NCBI RefSeq assembly: GCF_001625215.2
Contig: NC_030383.2
Coordinates: 57,960,949-58,024,948 of the forward strand
Reading direction: 5' to 3'
DNA from: Daucus carota subsp. sativus
Lineage: Eukaryota; Streptophyta; Magnoliopsida; Apiales; Apiaceae
DNA length: 64,000 bases
The position numbers and the translations under genes were made by a program. The notes under the pieces were generated by a model, which made no database searches, was not told where the DNA came from, and saw nothing but the letters and a program-made list of their open reading frames with translations. Below, piece after piece: positions 10,414 to 20,183 of this stretch. Position 1 is the stretch's first letter. Each line of letters starts with the position of its first letter.

Positions 10414-10647
10414 CATCAGTTGAAAGTTCTGGTTACTTTCAACTGCTCTTGACTTCATCAGTTGAATGCCCGGCTCATCAGTTGAATGAATTACAAACTT
10501 CATCAGTTGAATGCTGTTCCAGTCTCATCAGTTGAATTCCTCAGCATCATCAGTTGAACACTTTGTCTTCAGTTGAATGCTTGATTTTCATCAGTTGAAA
10601 CATCATCCAGTCTTCATCAGTTGAATAGTTACATCTCATCAGTTGAA
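10414..10647 (-). promoter_or_regulatory. nine-copy CATCAGTTGAA cluster in LTR U3
   Basis: Exact 11-bp copies start at 10414, 10456, 10476, 10501, 10526, 10548, 10589, 10615 and 10637, with a partial copy at 10568-10577. One inverted copy is at 10117-10127. Intervals are 20-42 bp and the intervening bases are unrelated. Each copy contains CAGTTG, which fits the plant MYB core CNGTTR. Direct-repeat enhancer boxes upstream of the TATA box are known from other plant copia LTRs such as Tnt1 and Tto1. Enhancer function here is inferred. Confidence 0.75.
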
Positions 10648-10832
10648 TATCCTTCACTTAGATAAAATTACATGGCATTGGATATTTACAATTAGCCATC
10701 CTATTCTACCCATCCGTTGATAATTCCCAAAGACAAGAAACATAACAATTACAACTGAAATTTGATAAAGGTTCTAAGTAAGACATGTTACAAAATGTTT
10801 ATGTTATCATCAAAAATTATTGATTCCTAACA

Positions 10833-12050
10833 AAGTATTTAAATGATAGATCAATTAAAAATAGAAGAGAGGAAAACATTTTTAATTAAATATTAATTAG
10901 TTTCTAGTTTATTTTTGATTAATTTTACCAATTAATTTTTAATTTTAAATCAATTTCCAGTTTATTTTTGATTTCCGGTCGGTAGACAAACAAACATAGA
11001 ATTATTTTAAGTTCCGACTCTAAGGTGATGTTTGTTTACGACTTAAAAGCCCAGCTCGTGAGTTTATAAGTTACAAACATTTATTCGTACTACTTGTGTA
11101 GAAGCACTTATAAAAAATTAAGAATGCTAACTTTTGTTTCAGGACTGATGCTAATTTCCCAAACACTTGTCTTATCTTGTTTCTAACTTTTACTCCACTA
11201 TTTTATTTTAAGTAAGAAGTACTTATTTTAAATTTATCTAAAAGGAAAACAGGTTTTCGAGCATTTCTAACTTAACATATGTATCTTTATTTCTAATTGA
11301 TTCAAATTTGATCAGAGTCGTAGAAAGACCAAAATGTGTCCAGGTACATTATTAACTGAGAAAAGAATAGTTAAAATACTCATCACACCATACAGCATTA
11401 TCACATTTCGAATAAAATATATTTAATAAATTCTATCAAATTTCAGATAATTGACATTAATATAATATTGTCTTGCCGGTATTTGATTCGTACGACTAAT
11501 GGGTTGGTAGATGTAAAATAAGAAATTGGTATATTCCAAAAGAAATAGTAAATAAATGATATCGGCATGTAATATTTTATAAATGTATTTAATTGATATT
11601 TTATTAGATTTAATATATTTATAAATTTTGATATATTATATCTGATATGATTTTAGCAAATTCTCATTAAAATGTCATAAAATTGATGAGAATGTTTAAA
11701 ATTTAAATACAATATCTCAAAATTTCATGAATTCTGGTGAGATTTCAAATATCTTAAAATACAATGATCAATCCTCTGATATTTGTCATTAAATTTCAAG
11801 ATACTATCAAACTTTAATAGATTATTATAAATAATCTGAATGAAATATCATCAGATTATATAGTATAATTTAAAATCTTAACTGAATATCACAAGATTTT
11901 ATAATATAATTAAAAATTTTAATTGAATATTCAGAGATTTTGATATGTTTTCTAAAATCTGAATCGAATATTCCCAAATTTCATAATAATTAAAAATCCT
12001 TTAATATCTAATTCAATGCACCCCATTTATTATTACAGCTTGCGAGTGTG
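10833..12050. other. AT-rich spacer between Sirevirus and peroxiredoxin gene
   Basis: No gene is visible. It contains one copy of a MITE-like repeat (about 11024-11244), and the rest is AT-rich with many short variants of TTTCATAATA and AAATTTTGA. The last few hundred bases should hold the peroxiredoxin promoter. Confidence 0.6.
11024..11244 (-). repeat. MITE-like repeat, copy 1 of a three-copy family
   Basis: Aligns by eye, in reverse orientation, with 42142-42387 and 37392-37609. Shared words include AGAATGCTA, TTCCCAAACACTT, GAAGCACTTATAA and the end GGTGATGTTTG, which matches the GGTGGTGTTTGGCCA terminus of copy 3. Confidence 0.65.
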
Positions 12051-12058
12051 TATAAATT
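12051..12058 (+). promoter_or_regulatory. TATA box of peroxiredoxin gene
   Basis: TATAAATT lies 107 bp before the start codon, giving a 5' UTR of roughly 75 bases. The leader is CT-rich just before the ATG. Confidence 0.6.
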
Positions 12059-12157
12059 GGGACATTAGACAAAGACTCGAAGTGCATTACAAGGTCAAAC
12101 ACATTTCTACACACACAGAGATTGTAATAATATTTCCTCTCTCTCAAACAAGAAGAA

Positions 12158-13246
12158 ATGGCTCCGATTGCAGTTGGTGCTTCCATTCCCGACGGAACTC
12201 TCGCTTACTTTGACGAGTATGATCAGCTTCAGGAGGTCTCCGTTCACTCCCTTGCTGCTGGTAAGAAGGTTGTCCTCTTTGGCGTTCCTGGTGCTTTCAC
12301 TCCTACTTGCAGGTTCATCTCTCTCTCTCTCTCTCCCCCCTCCTCTCCCTCTCTCTCTCTCTCTCTCCCTCTCTCTCTCCCCCTCTCCCTCTCCCCCCCC
12401 CCTTCTCCCTCTTAAATAATTGATTAATTATGTATTTGAGATTATTTTGACCTAATCGTGTGAGTATGATGTCCAATTAACTTCAATTCACATATTATAC
12501 TTTCATACACATGTTATATGAATTTTATTTTGATAATTGTTGTTTGGATCTGTGAAAGTGTGAAGCATGTGCCTGGATTTATTGAGAAAGCTGAGGAATT
12601 CAAGGCTAAGGGTGTCAGTGAGATCTTGTTGATCAGTGGTATGAACTTTTCGTTCTTGAGCTTTGACCATAGCTAATTGTTTTCTTAATTATTTTACTTT
12701 TGATTTTGCTGGATATATAATTGTGAGTGTTTGCCTTTTGTGATCAATGTCGAAGGGTTTGCAATACTGAATAAATGTAAACATCGAGGATTATAAGACT
12801 ATTAGAGGCGTATGTTGCAGTGATTTTAATTTTATTTTCTGCATACCTATGTTGTGGTCATCCTTATGAATAATTTTGGTTGTCGTGGTCTATCTTTGTC
12901 GTTCCTTGGTTTAAGGAGTGAATGTATGGTATATTTACCCCCTAATTGTTGGGGAAGGGCAATTATAATGGAGAAATGTGTTTTTATTGCAGTTAATGAT
13001 CCATTTGTGATGAAGGCATGGGCAAAGACTTACCCAGACACCAAGTTTGTTAAGTTCCTGGCTGATGGATCCGGCAAATACACTCATGCTCTTGGCCTCG
13101 AGCTTGACCTTACTGAGAAAGGGCTCGGTGTTCGTTCTCGCAGGTTCGCTGCGGTAGTTGATGATCTCAAGGTTCAGACTATTAACATCGAAGCTGGGGG
13201 AGAATTCACTGTTTCTGGCGCAGAGGATCTTCTCAAGACTCTTTAA
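12158..13246 (+). CDS. PRXIIB: Type II peroxiredoxin (PrxIIB/C/D-like, cytosolic), single-cysteine variant
   Basis: Three exons, 12158-12312, 12559-12638 and 12993-13246, join with GT-AG borders to 162 codons plus stop, the usual length of cytosolic plant type II peroxiredoxins. Such enzymes reduce H2O2 and alkyl hydroperoxides with a thiol; the plant ones can use glutaredoxin or thioredoxin. The peroxidatic motif [10 protein letters not shown] is present with Cys51. Thr48 and Arg128 positions look conserved ([16 protein letters not shown]). No transit peptide precedes MAPIAVG, so a cytosolic location is inferred. Odd: the usual second cysteine at position 76 (IICFS or ILCIS in relatives) is Leu in EILLISVNDPF, and I find no other cysteine in the protein. 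Intron 1 starts with a long CT-rich microsatellite. The symbol reflects similarity; the exact B/C/D paralogue is not resolved. Confidence 0.93.
12319..12411 (+). repeat. CT-rich microsatellite in peroxiredoxin intron 1
   Basis: An almost pure pyrimidine tract of CT repeats and C runs starts six bases after the intron 1 donor. Likely length-polymorphic. Confidence 0.9.
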
Positions 13247-14541
13247 ATTGTCAATCCTTGTTTGCTTAATGCTGAATTCTTTTTAAGAATCAGTACTAGT
13301 CTCCTTTTATTTTCGCGAAATCTGGATTGTCTCAACTTTATTTGAGATATTAATAATGGTTTATGGATATTTTATGGCTTCATCTTTAAATGTTCTTCCC
13401 ATATTATTGACTGCTTTCCATTAATCTTCAGCTTTTGCCATAAAATACAAGGAAAGGTTCTATATTTGTTTGTAATCCTTAATTTCCTTAAAAATTTCAT
13501 GAAAATCTTGTCTATTTTGCGGAATAAATCTTTCTCATTAAAAGATACTTATACGGTTATATGACTAAGGTTCGGTTCGGCTGAATATGAACTCGAGCAA
13601 CTTGGCTCGGTCAATATTCGACTAGCCAGTCTGCCGGTCGATAAGCAACAGCTCTTTAGTATATATAAGAAGGTTGAAAGATCCATAGAGCTGCTAAAGC
13701 ACAAAAGCGTATATACAATTGGCTAGCAAACAAGAATTGCTCTTAGATAATGCAATCCTGCTTTTGATGTTAATGAGAATGTCTTGGAGAAGATTATGTG
13801 CTCTGGATATGCCTTTGTGTGCACTAATTAAAGAATCAATAGTGTACAAGAGCCTGCCATGAATCCAATTGGAATGGGGGAAGATTGGGATACATTTGGA
13901 TACAGGAGATCTTTAAAGCTTTTGGATAATTGCAAAGTCAAATCTTTAAAGCTTGTTTCACCCAGACATGTACTATTTTCTGTGGAACTAATATAATATA
14001 TTTTATTATAACAACTTGAATTAATAATATTTTAGTATCACATTTGAATATGTTTTGGCCCCCATAAAATTATTGTTTTTAATTTTTTTGAATTAAACTA
14101 TTTTTTACTTATTTTTATTCAAAAAAAAGTATAGAAAACAATAATTTTAAGAGTTCCTTTAAAACATGTTAAAATGTATGTAAAAAATCAAGAGTAATAT
14201 AATAAAAAGTGTACTTAAAATACTCATTCTCATTTCTTAGTCCGATTCCAGCACTCTTGATCTATTATTTTGATATTGTAATCTAACCGAACCAAATCAA
14301 AATTAAACGGTTTAATTCGGTCTGTTACAAATTTAAACGATCATTTTATCGAGTTCTCGATAGACAAAGTCACTATAGTCGAGAAAGCACTGACTGTTGA
14401 ATATTGTGCAAGTTTGTTGCATTTTAATGCTGAGGGACAGAGGGTTTTGATGATTTAGTCAATTGATGGAACTAAATGACTTTGGTTGTAAACTTGTACT
14501 TAAATACTGCGATCTTCGTGAGCTATAAAGAACTGAGAAAA
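13247..14541. other. spacer between peroxiredoxin and RLP1
   Basis: It holds the peroxiredoxin 3' UTR followed by AT-rich sequence. I see no open frame of note, no clear repeat boundary and no recognised gene fragment. Confidence 0.5.
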
Positions 14542-14903
14542 ATGTCCACATTCCTGAGGCTAATGCTAACCGCGATAACCTTGTTCCTGCAACATGATCA
14601 TGTAGCTGTTTCATCGTCATATAATGCATCAGCTACTGAACATTTGAGTCCTGCCTTGCAAAAGCTTGCTCTGCATCAGTTCAAGCTTAGCCTGACAATA
14701 AATAGTCAGGCTTCTCCTTTGAAAGATTGTAGAACATATTTTGGTATTGCTCCGAATCCAAAGATGAGGAACTGGAGCCTGAGCTCTGATTGCTGCTTGT
14801 GGGAGAGAGTGCGCTGTAATCTGCTGACAAGGGGCTTGACTTGAGTTGTAGCCAGCTCGTAGGAGCAATCCCTCCCAACAGCACTCTCTTCCAGCTTTCT
14901 CAT
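14542..14903 (+). pseudogene. RLP1, 5' fragment (LRR receptor-like protein, disrupted)
   Basis: The frame opens with MSTFLRLMLTAITLFLQ, a signal peptide like that of RLP2, and continues into the N-terminal cap (LALHQFKLSLTINSQ, WSLSSDCCLWERVRC). About 11 bp are missing near 14838 relative to RLP2 and RLP3, which brings in a stop in GLT*. The reading then resumes in another frame as LSCSQLVGAIPPNSTLFQLSH and is cut at 14903/14904 by the copia LTR. It is continuous in homology with 22211-24346. The frameshift shows the gene is broken independently of the insertion. Confidence 0.9.
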
Positions 14904-16283
14904 TGTTGGAAGTTTGTCATTTTGAGCACAAATTTGAGTGAGGCTCGGCTACGTGCTCGTGGCGGGTTATGCTTGGATTATGTTCTCCTCCGAGAGAGCT
15001 TTCCAATGCATGTTTATTCACTCAAAACGACTAAGGAATGGATGAGTTATGATGATCCAAAGTTGCTTCCTTGGTAGTGGAAAAATTGGAATAGAAAGCT
15101 TGAATCCCACATAGATTCAATAAAGAGCCTTTAAAGGCTTTATATAGCAAAACACTTTGGTAGTGTCCAAATGTGTTACTAGTGTTATGCTCCACCACCT
15201 ACGTGCGCGCAGGGGGGGGTGCAAATTGTGGGATTTCGAGGGGAGTTTCGTGGCTTCGCAAGCCTCGGGCTTTTCCGCGTGTGCGACCTGCGGACACGAA
15301 TGCAGCAAAATCTGGGCCCGAAGAATTACGGACTTTTCCACTGGGCTTGGGCTCAATTAAATTGACAGAAATTAATTTCGGATTAATTGTTTGGTTTTAA
15401 ATTAATTCGATTTGATTTCGGATTTAATTTATAACCGCGTAAATTAATTAAACGCGTTTTAATTAATTGTGAAGCGTAGCGCACAAGCCTTGCATCGCCT
15501 ATATATATTCATTATAGCTTAGGGTTTTAGATATACGAAAAATATATAGCCTCTCCCGCACCCAAAACCCTAGCCGCGTCTGTGATAGTTTCAGACCTTG
15601 TTCTTGTTCGTCGAAGGTGCTTGCTGCATCGTTCATCCGTTTTATCCTGGGAGGCGATCGTTCATCGCACACGGTGAGGGCGAAATACGCTTTAAGGAGA
15701 CAGTTACGCACTGGACTCGGATTTTCGTTCATATATCCTTCGCTTTGTTCTGTCTCCTTACGTCTACTGTTTTGTCACACACACAAACGCACGTATTATT
15801 TTGTTGGCTTTTTCACAGATTGTATAACAATCTTAAAGCGTATTTATATTCTGTTTTACATCTGTGGTTGATCTGATTTGGTTTGTTTGCGTGTTGATTC
15901 ACAGTATAATGGAGAATGTTAACAATGCTATCCCCTCGAGCGGTACGGCTGTTGATCCCAACGCACTGGTTAATCCAGATGGGGGTCAGACGCAGCAGTC
16001 GCAGGCTAACCCCAACGCACTGGTTAATCCAGATGGGGGTGTGCCATCTGGTTCTGGACCTACGCCTGCGGGCTCTGGTTCTGGACCTACACCTGCGGGC
16101 TTCGGCTTCGGGACTACGCCTCCGGGCTACGGTTCTGGGACTACGCCTCCGGGCTATGGTCCTGCGGGACAGATGACTTTTGGTCAGTTCAGTGTTCCAC
16201 TTACACACTGTCCGGCAGGACATGTTCCTCAGCCGAATGGGACTGCTGTGCCTGTTGCGCCTGTTGCGCCCTTTGCGCCAGCT
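14904..16283 (+). repeat. direct repeat copy 1 (5' LTR, leader and start of gag)
   Basis: Starts TGTTGG. A TATA-like TATATAG lies at 15141-15147. The leader has a donor-like CACGGTGAGG near 15680 and an acceptor-like TGATTCACAG ending at 15904, just before the gag ATG, so a leader intron is possible. It differs from copy 2 by lacking two blocks (18 bp near 15335 and 11 bp near 15376); I saw no substitutions. Confidence 0.88.
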
Positions 16284-19200
16284 GTGCCTCATGTGCCTAC
16301 TTCTCACGCTGAAAGGCCAGAAAAGTTCAACGGAACGAACTTCAAACAGTGGCAGCAGAAGATGTTGTTCTACCTGACCACACTGAATTTGTCTCGCTAT
16401 CTGAGAGAAGAGACACCAATGCTCACTGCTGAGAGCGATGCGCAGGCGGTATTTGCCGTTGATGCATGGAAGCACACCGACTATATCTGTCAGAACTATG
16501 TGCTTAATGGTCTGACTGGCCCGCTGTATGATGTGTACAGTTCGAAGGTAACATCCAAGGACTTATGGGAATCTCTTGATCGTAAGTATAAAACCGAAGA
16601 TGCCGGTGCCAAGAAGTGGATTGTTGGACGCTTTCTTGACTACAAGATGGTGGATTCCAAGACTGTTGACAGTCAGGTGCAAGAGTTGCAGCTGATTATT
16701 CATGAGATGCATGCCGAGCGGATGGGTCTCACGGAATCTTTCCAAGTTGCTGCTGTGATTGAAAAGCTGCCTCCTGGATGGAAAGATTTCCAGAACTACC
16801 TTAAGCATAAGCGAAAGGAGATGACTATGGAGGATCTGATTGTTAGACTTCGCATTGAAGAAAATAACAGGGGATCTGGAAAGAAGCATATTGCCGGTGA
16901 AAAGGCAAATGTGGTGGAGCATGCTCAAAGCTCCAAATCCAAGAAGACCAGTTCCGGGAAAGGGGCTAAACTGGCACCCAAAGGAGGAGTTTCGAAGCCT
17001 TCGAAGTTCCAAGGAAAGTGCTTCAACTGTGACAAAGTTGGTCATAGGTCTGCTGACTGTAGGAAGCCTAAGAAGACCAAGAAGAAAGAAGCAAACATGG
17101 TTGATCATATCTCCAAGGAGATAGGTGATATAGACCTCTGTGCTACGGTCTCTGAGGTGAACCTTGTTGGATCTAATCCGCGAGAATGGTGGATTGATAC
17201 AGGAGCATCTAGGCATATTTGCTCCGACAAGGCGACTTTCTCTAGCCTTGTAGCTTCTGATGCTGGTGAGAAGCTCTACATGGGAAACTCTGCGACTTCT
17301 ACCATTGAAGGGGAAGGCACGGTGATTCTGAAGATGACCTCTGGGAAGAATCTGACTTTGAAGAATGTACTTTATGTGCCTGATATTCGCAAGAACCTTG
17401 TGTCCGGTTCTTTGTTGAGTAAACATGGCTTTCGCATTGTAATAGAGTCAGATAAAGTTGTTTTGTCTAAGAGTGGTATGTATGTAGGCAAGGGCTATGC
17501 TAGTGATGGGCTGTTTAAGCTCAATGCAATATCCGTTAAGGAAAATAATGAAATGAAGAATTCTTCTGCTTACTTGCTTGAGTCTCCTAATTTATGGCAT
17601 GCTAGATTAGGACATGTGAATTATGACACTTTACGAAGATTAAGTGCAAAAGAATACATACCAAAATTAACTATCGATTCAAAACATAAGTGTGAAACTT
17701 GTGTTGAGGCAAAATTAACGAGATCATCTTTTAAACGTGTGGAAAGAAACACCAAGGTGCTGGACCTAATACATAGCGATATATGTGATTTAAAATTCGC
17801 TCCAACAAGAGGAGGAAATAAGTATTTTATTACATTCATAGATGATTGTACAAAATACTGCTATGTATATTTGCTGAAAAGCAAAGATGAAGCTATAGAT
17901 AAATTTAAAATCTATAAGGAAGAAGTCGAGAGACAACAAACTGAGAAAATCAAAAGGATTCGTAGCGATCGTGGAGGTGAATATGTTGAACCTTTTGGGG
18001 AATTCTGTTCACAACATGGTATAATCCATGAGGTCACTGCACCATACTCCCCTCAGTCAAATGGAGTGGCTGAGAGGAAGAATCGCACTCTCAAAGAGAT
18101 GATGAATGCGATGTTGCTAAGCTCTGGACTTCCGCAATCGATGTGGGGGGAAGCCATCTTAAGCGCAAATAATATTTTAAATATTACGATGCGCAAGAAT
18201 AAGGATGTGAGTCCTTATGAAATGTGGGAGAAAAAGAAACCGAGCTACAAACACCTGAAAGTGTGGGGGTGCCTTGCTAAGGTACTGATCCCTACACCTA
18301 AGAAGGTGAAGATTGGTCCGAAAACCGTGGATTGTATCTTCATCGGATATCCTCCGCATAGTACAGCATATCGGTTTCTTGTGTATGATTCTAAGATTCC
18401 TGAGATTCAAAAGAATACGATCATGGAATCAAGAAATGCCTCATTCTTTGAGACTACGTTTCCTTGTAATCCAAGAAACGAGCACCCTACGACATCTAAA
18501 CGAACTCATGAATCTGTAGATGATGAAAATGAGAATGATGAAAGTGATGATGAAAATGTGGGGGTTGTGAGGAGGAGCAAAAGACAACGAACGGAGAAAT
18601 CTTTTGGGTCAGACTTCATGACCTATTTGCTCGAAGAAGGTGATCCGAAAACCTATAAGGAAGCAATCACCTCACCTGATGGACCTATGTGGAAAGAGGC
18701 CATCAAAAGCGAAATTGATTCTATATTACAGAATCACACTTGGGAATTAGTGGACCTGCCACCTGGTTGTAAAGCACTAGGCAGCAAATGGGTTTTCAAA
18801 AAGAAATTGAAACCTGACGGAACCATTGATAAGTATAAGGCCAGACTTGTAATCAAAGGATACAAGCAACAGAAAGGCCTTGATTATTTTGATACGTATT
18901 CTCCTGTGACGAGAATCACGTCTATAAGGATGATGTTTGCAATCGCTGCGATGCGAAACTTAACAGTGCATCAAATGGATGTGAAAACAGCCTTTCTAAA
19001 TGGGGATATAGATGAGGAAATCTATATGGAACAACCTGAAGGGTTTGCTGTCCCTGGGCAAGAAAGGAAAGTCTGTAAATTAGTGAAATCACTATATGGC
19101 TTGAAGCAAGCGCCTATGAAATGGCATGAGAAATTTGATGAAGTCGTGTTAGCACACAACTTCAAGATCAACGAATGTGATAGCTGTGCCTATTACAAGG

Positions 19201-20183
19201 ATGACGAGAGCGGTTATGTCATGATGACATTGTATGTGGATGATCTACTTATTGCCGGAAGCAATGAAAAAGTGATCAAATCCACAAAGGACATGTTAAA
19301 ATCAAGATTTGACATGAAAGACATGGGACTCGCAAATGTAATTCTAGGAATCCAAATTTCTAGAACATCAGAGGGTCTCGCACTAAGTCAACCTCATTAC
19401 GTTGACAAGATCCTTGAGAGGTTTCTTAAGGATGATACTGAGAAAGCTAGGACACCTGTGGATATGACTTTACATCTATCCAAGAATAAAGGTGAGGGAG
19501 TCTCTCAGTTGGAGTACTCTAGGATAATTGGAAGTCTGATGTACTTAATGAGTTGTACAAGACCAGACATTGCGTACTCAATTAGCAAGTTGAGTAGGTT
19601 CACGAGTAATCCTGGAGATGATCACTGGAAAGCGATCATTAGGGTACTAAGGTACCTAAGGGGAACTCGAGACTATGGATTGCAATATGGCAGATACCCA
19701 GCAGTATTAGAAGGATATACTGACGCAAACTGGATATCTAGCAAGAAGGCACTAAAGTCTACGAGTGGCTACGTGTTTACACTAGCTGGAGCAGCAGTAT
19801 CATGGAAATCCTCCAAGCAAACGGTTATAACTCACTCCACAATGGAAGCTGAGTTTGTGGCTTTAGATAAATGCGCTGAAGAGGCTGAATATCTACGCCA
19901 ATTTCTGGAGGATATTCCAAGATGGCCAAGGCCTGTGACTGCAATAGGGATACACTGTGATAGTCAATCCGCTATTGGCAGAGCACAGAGCACAATGTAT
20001 AATGGAAAGTCCCGTCATATACGACGACGACATAGTTCCATTAGACAATTAATCTCAACCGGGATTATCACTATTGACTATATACCGTCAAAGGATAATA
20101 TTGCGGATCCGCTAACCAAAGGGTTACCAAGAGAAGTGGTTGAGAAATCATCGAGAGGAATGGGTCTTAAGCCTATAGCTTAA
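15909..20183 (+). CDS. gag-pol: Copia Gag-Pol polyprotein, intact
   Basis: One frame of 1424 codons from MENVNNAIPSSG. The ATG at 15909 is preferred over an upstream in-frame ATG at 15864 because the extra 15 residues lie before a likely splice acceptor. Residues 1-140 are Gly/Pro/Thr-rich with tandem units (NPNALVNPDGG twice, PTPAG/TTPPGYG). Then come the copia capsid domain (KFNGTNFKQWQQKMLFYLTTL), zinc knuckle CFNCDKVGHRSADC near 371, protease DTGASRH near 430, and integrase HHCC with CETCVEAKLTRSSF. The integrase DDE residues are in LIHSDICDL, RSDRGGEYV and SNGVAERKNRTL. RT has YVDDLLIAGS near 1105. RNase H has TMEAEFVAL, HCDSQSAIG and DNIADPLTKGLP. All domains look complete, so the element may be able to encode its own machinery. 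It resembles Tnt1-94-annotated plant copia elements; lineage not resolved. Confidence 0.95.
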   Translation: MENVNNAIPSSGTAVDPNALVNPDGGQTQQSQANPNALVNPDGGVPSGSGPTPAGSGSGPTPAGFGFGTTPPGYGSGTTPPGYGPAGQMTFGQFSVPLTHCPAGHVPQPNGTAVPVAPVAPFAPAVPHVPTSHAERPEKFNGTNFKQWQQKMLFYLTTLNLSRYLREETPMLTAESDAQAVFAVDAWKHTDYICQNYVLNGLTGPLYDVYSSKVTSKDLWESLDRKYKTEDAGAKKWIVGRFLDYKMVDSKTVDSQVQELQLIIHEMHAERMGLTESFQVAAVIEKLPPGWKDFQNYLKHKRKEMTMEDLIVRLRIEENNRGSGKKHIAGEKANVVEHAQSSKSKKTSSGKGAKLAPKGGVSKPSKFQGKCFNCDKVGHRSADCRKPKKTKKKEANMVDHISKEIGDIDLCATVSEVNLVGSNPREWWIDTGASRHICSDKATFSSLVASDAGEKLYMGNSATSTIEGEGTVILKMTSGKNLTLKNVLYVPDIRKNLVSGSLLSKHGFRIVIESDKVVLSKSGMYVGKGYASDGLFKLNAISVKENNEMKNSSAYLLESPNLWHARLGHVNYDTLRRLSAKEYIPKLTIDSKHKCETCVEAKLTRSSFKRVERNTKVLDLIHSDICDLKFAPTRGGNKYFITFIDDCTKYCYVYLLKSKDEAIDKFKIYKEEVERQQTEKIKRIRSDRGGEYVEPFGEFCSQHGIIHEVTAPYSPQSNGVAERKNRTLKEMMNAMLLSSGLPQSMWGEAILSANNILNITMRKNKDVSPYEMWEKKKPSYKHLKVWGCLAKVLIPTPKKVKIGPKTVDCIFIGYPPHSTAYRFLVYDSKIPEIQKNTIMESRNASFFETTFPCNPRNEHPTTSKRTHESVDDENENDESDDENVGVVRRSKRQRTEKSFGSDFMTYLLEEGDPKTYKEAITSPDGPMWKEAIKSEIDSILQNHTWELVDLPPGCKALGSKWVFKKKLKPDGTIDKYKARLVIKGYKQQKGLDYFDTYSPVTRITSIRMMFAIAAMRNLTVHQMDVKTAFLNGDIDEEIYMEQPEGFAVPGQERKVCKLVKSLYGLKQAPMKWHEKFDEVVLAHNFKINECDSCAYYKDDESGYVMMTLYVDDLLIAGSNEKVIKSTKDMLKSRFDMKDMGLANVILGIQISRTSEGLALSQPHYVDKILERFLKDDTEKARTPVDMTLHLSKNKGEGVSQLEYSRIIGSLMYLMSCTRPDIAYSISKLSRFTSNPGDDHWKAIIRVLRYLRGTRDYGLQYGRYPAVLEGYTDANWISSKKALKSTSGYVFTLAGAAVSWKSSKQTVITHSTMEAEFVALDKCAEEAEYLRQFLEDIPRWPRPVTAIGIHCDSQSAIGRAQSTMYNGKSRHIRRRHSSIRQLISTGIITIDYIPSKDNIADPLTKGLPREVVEKSSRGMGLKPIA

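Larger units (their letters stand above)
1..10832 (-). mobile_element. Sirevirus-type Ty1/copia LTR retrotransposon, 3' end beyond the window
   Basis: Seen: in minus-strand order, an LTR with inverted TGTTA/TAACA ends, a Met-tRNA primer binding site, a long gag, pol in the copia order protease-integrase-RT-RNase H, and a third long ORF after pol. Known: copia elements with a large two-part gag and an extra ORF after pol belong to the Sirevirus (Maximus/SIRE) lineage. The 3' LTR and polypurine tract would lie left of base 1, so the target duplication cannot be checked; the 5 bp next to the visible LTR are AAGTA at 10833-10837. Long uninterrupted ORFs suggest a fairly recent insertion, although LTR divergence cannot be measured here. 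Confidence 0.9.
9853..10832 (-). repeat. 5' LTR of the Sirevirus, 980 bp
   Basis: One end is fixed by the primer binding site and the other by the matching inverted terminus: the plus strand starts TGTTA at 9853 and ends TAACA at 10832. In element orientation U3 runs from 10832 towards a TATA-like box near 10146. U3 contains nine CATCAGTTGAA copies. The R/U5 part has a perfect 10-bp hairpin at 9982-10007. Confidence 0.88.

Noticed and set aside
10414-10647. Evenly spaced direct repeats resembling a CRISPR array
   Set aside because: The unit is only 11 bp, spacing varies, the site is in a plant LTR U3 and the same word occurs elsewhere in the element, so regulatory repeats are the better reading.
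13540-14475. Possible gene fragment before RLP1
   Set aside because: Short non-repetitive stretches are present but no frame or family resemblance could be supported.
16563-17426. Long open frame on the minus strand opposite copia gag
   Set aside because: It is antisense to a well-supported polyprotein, has no family features and its openness follows from codon bias of the sense strand.
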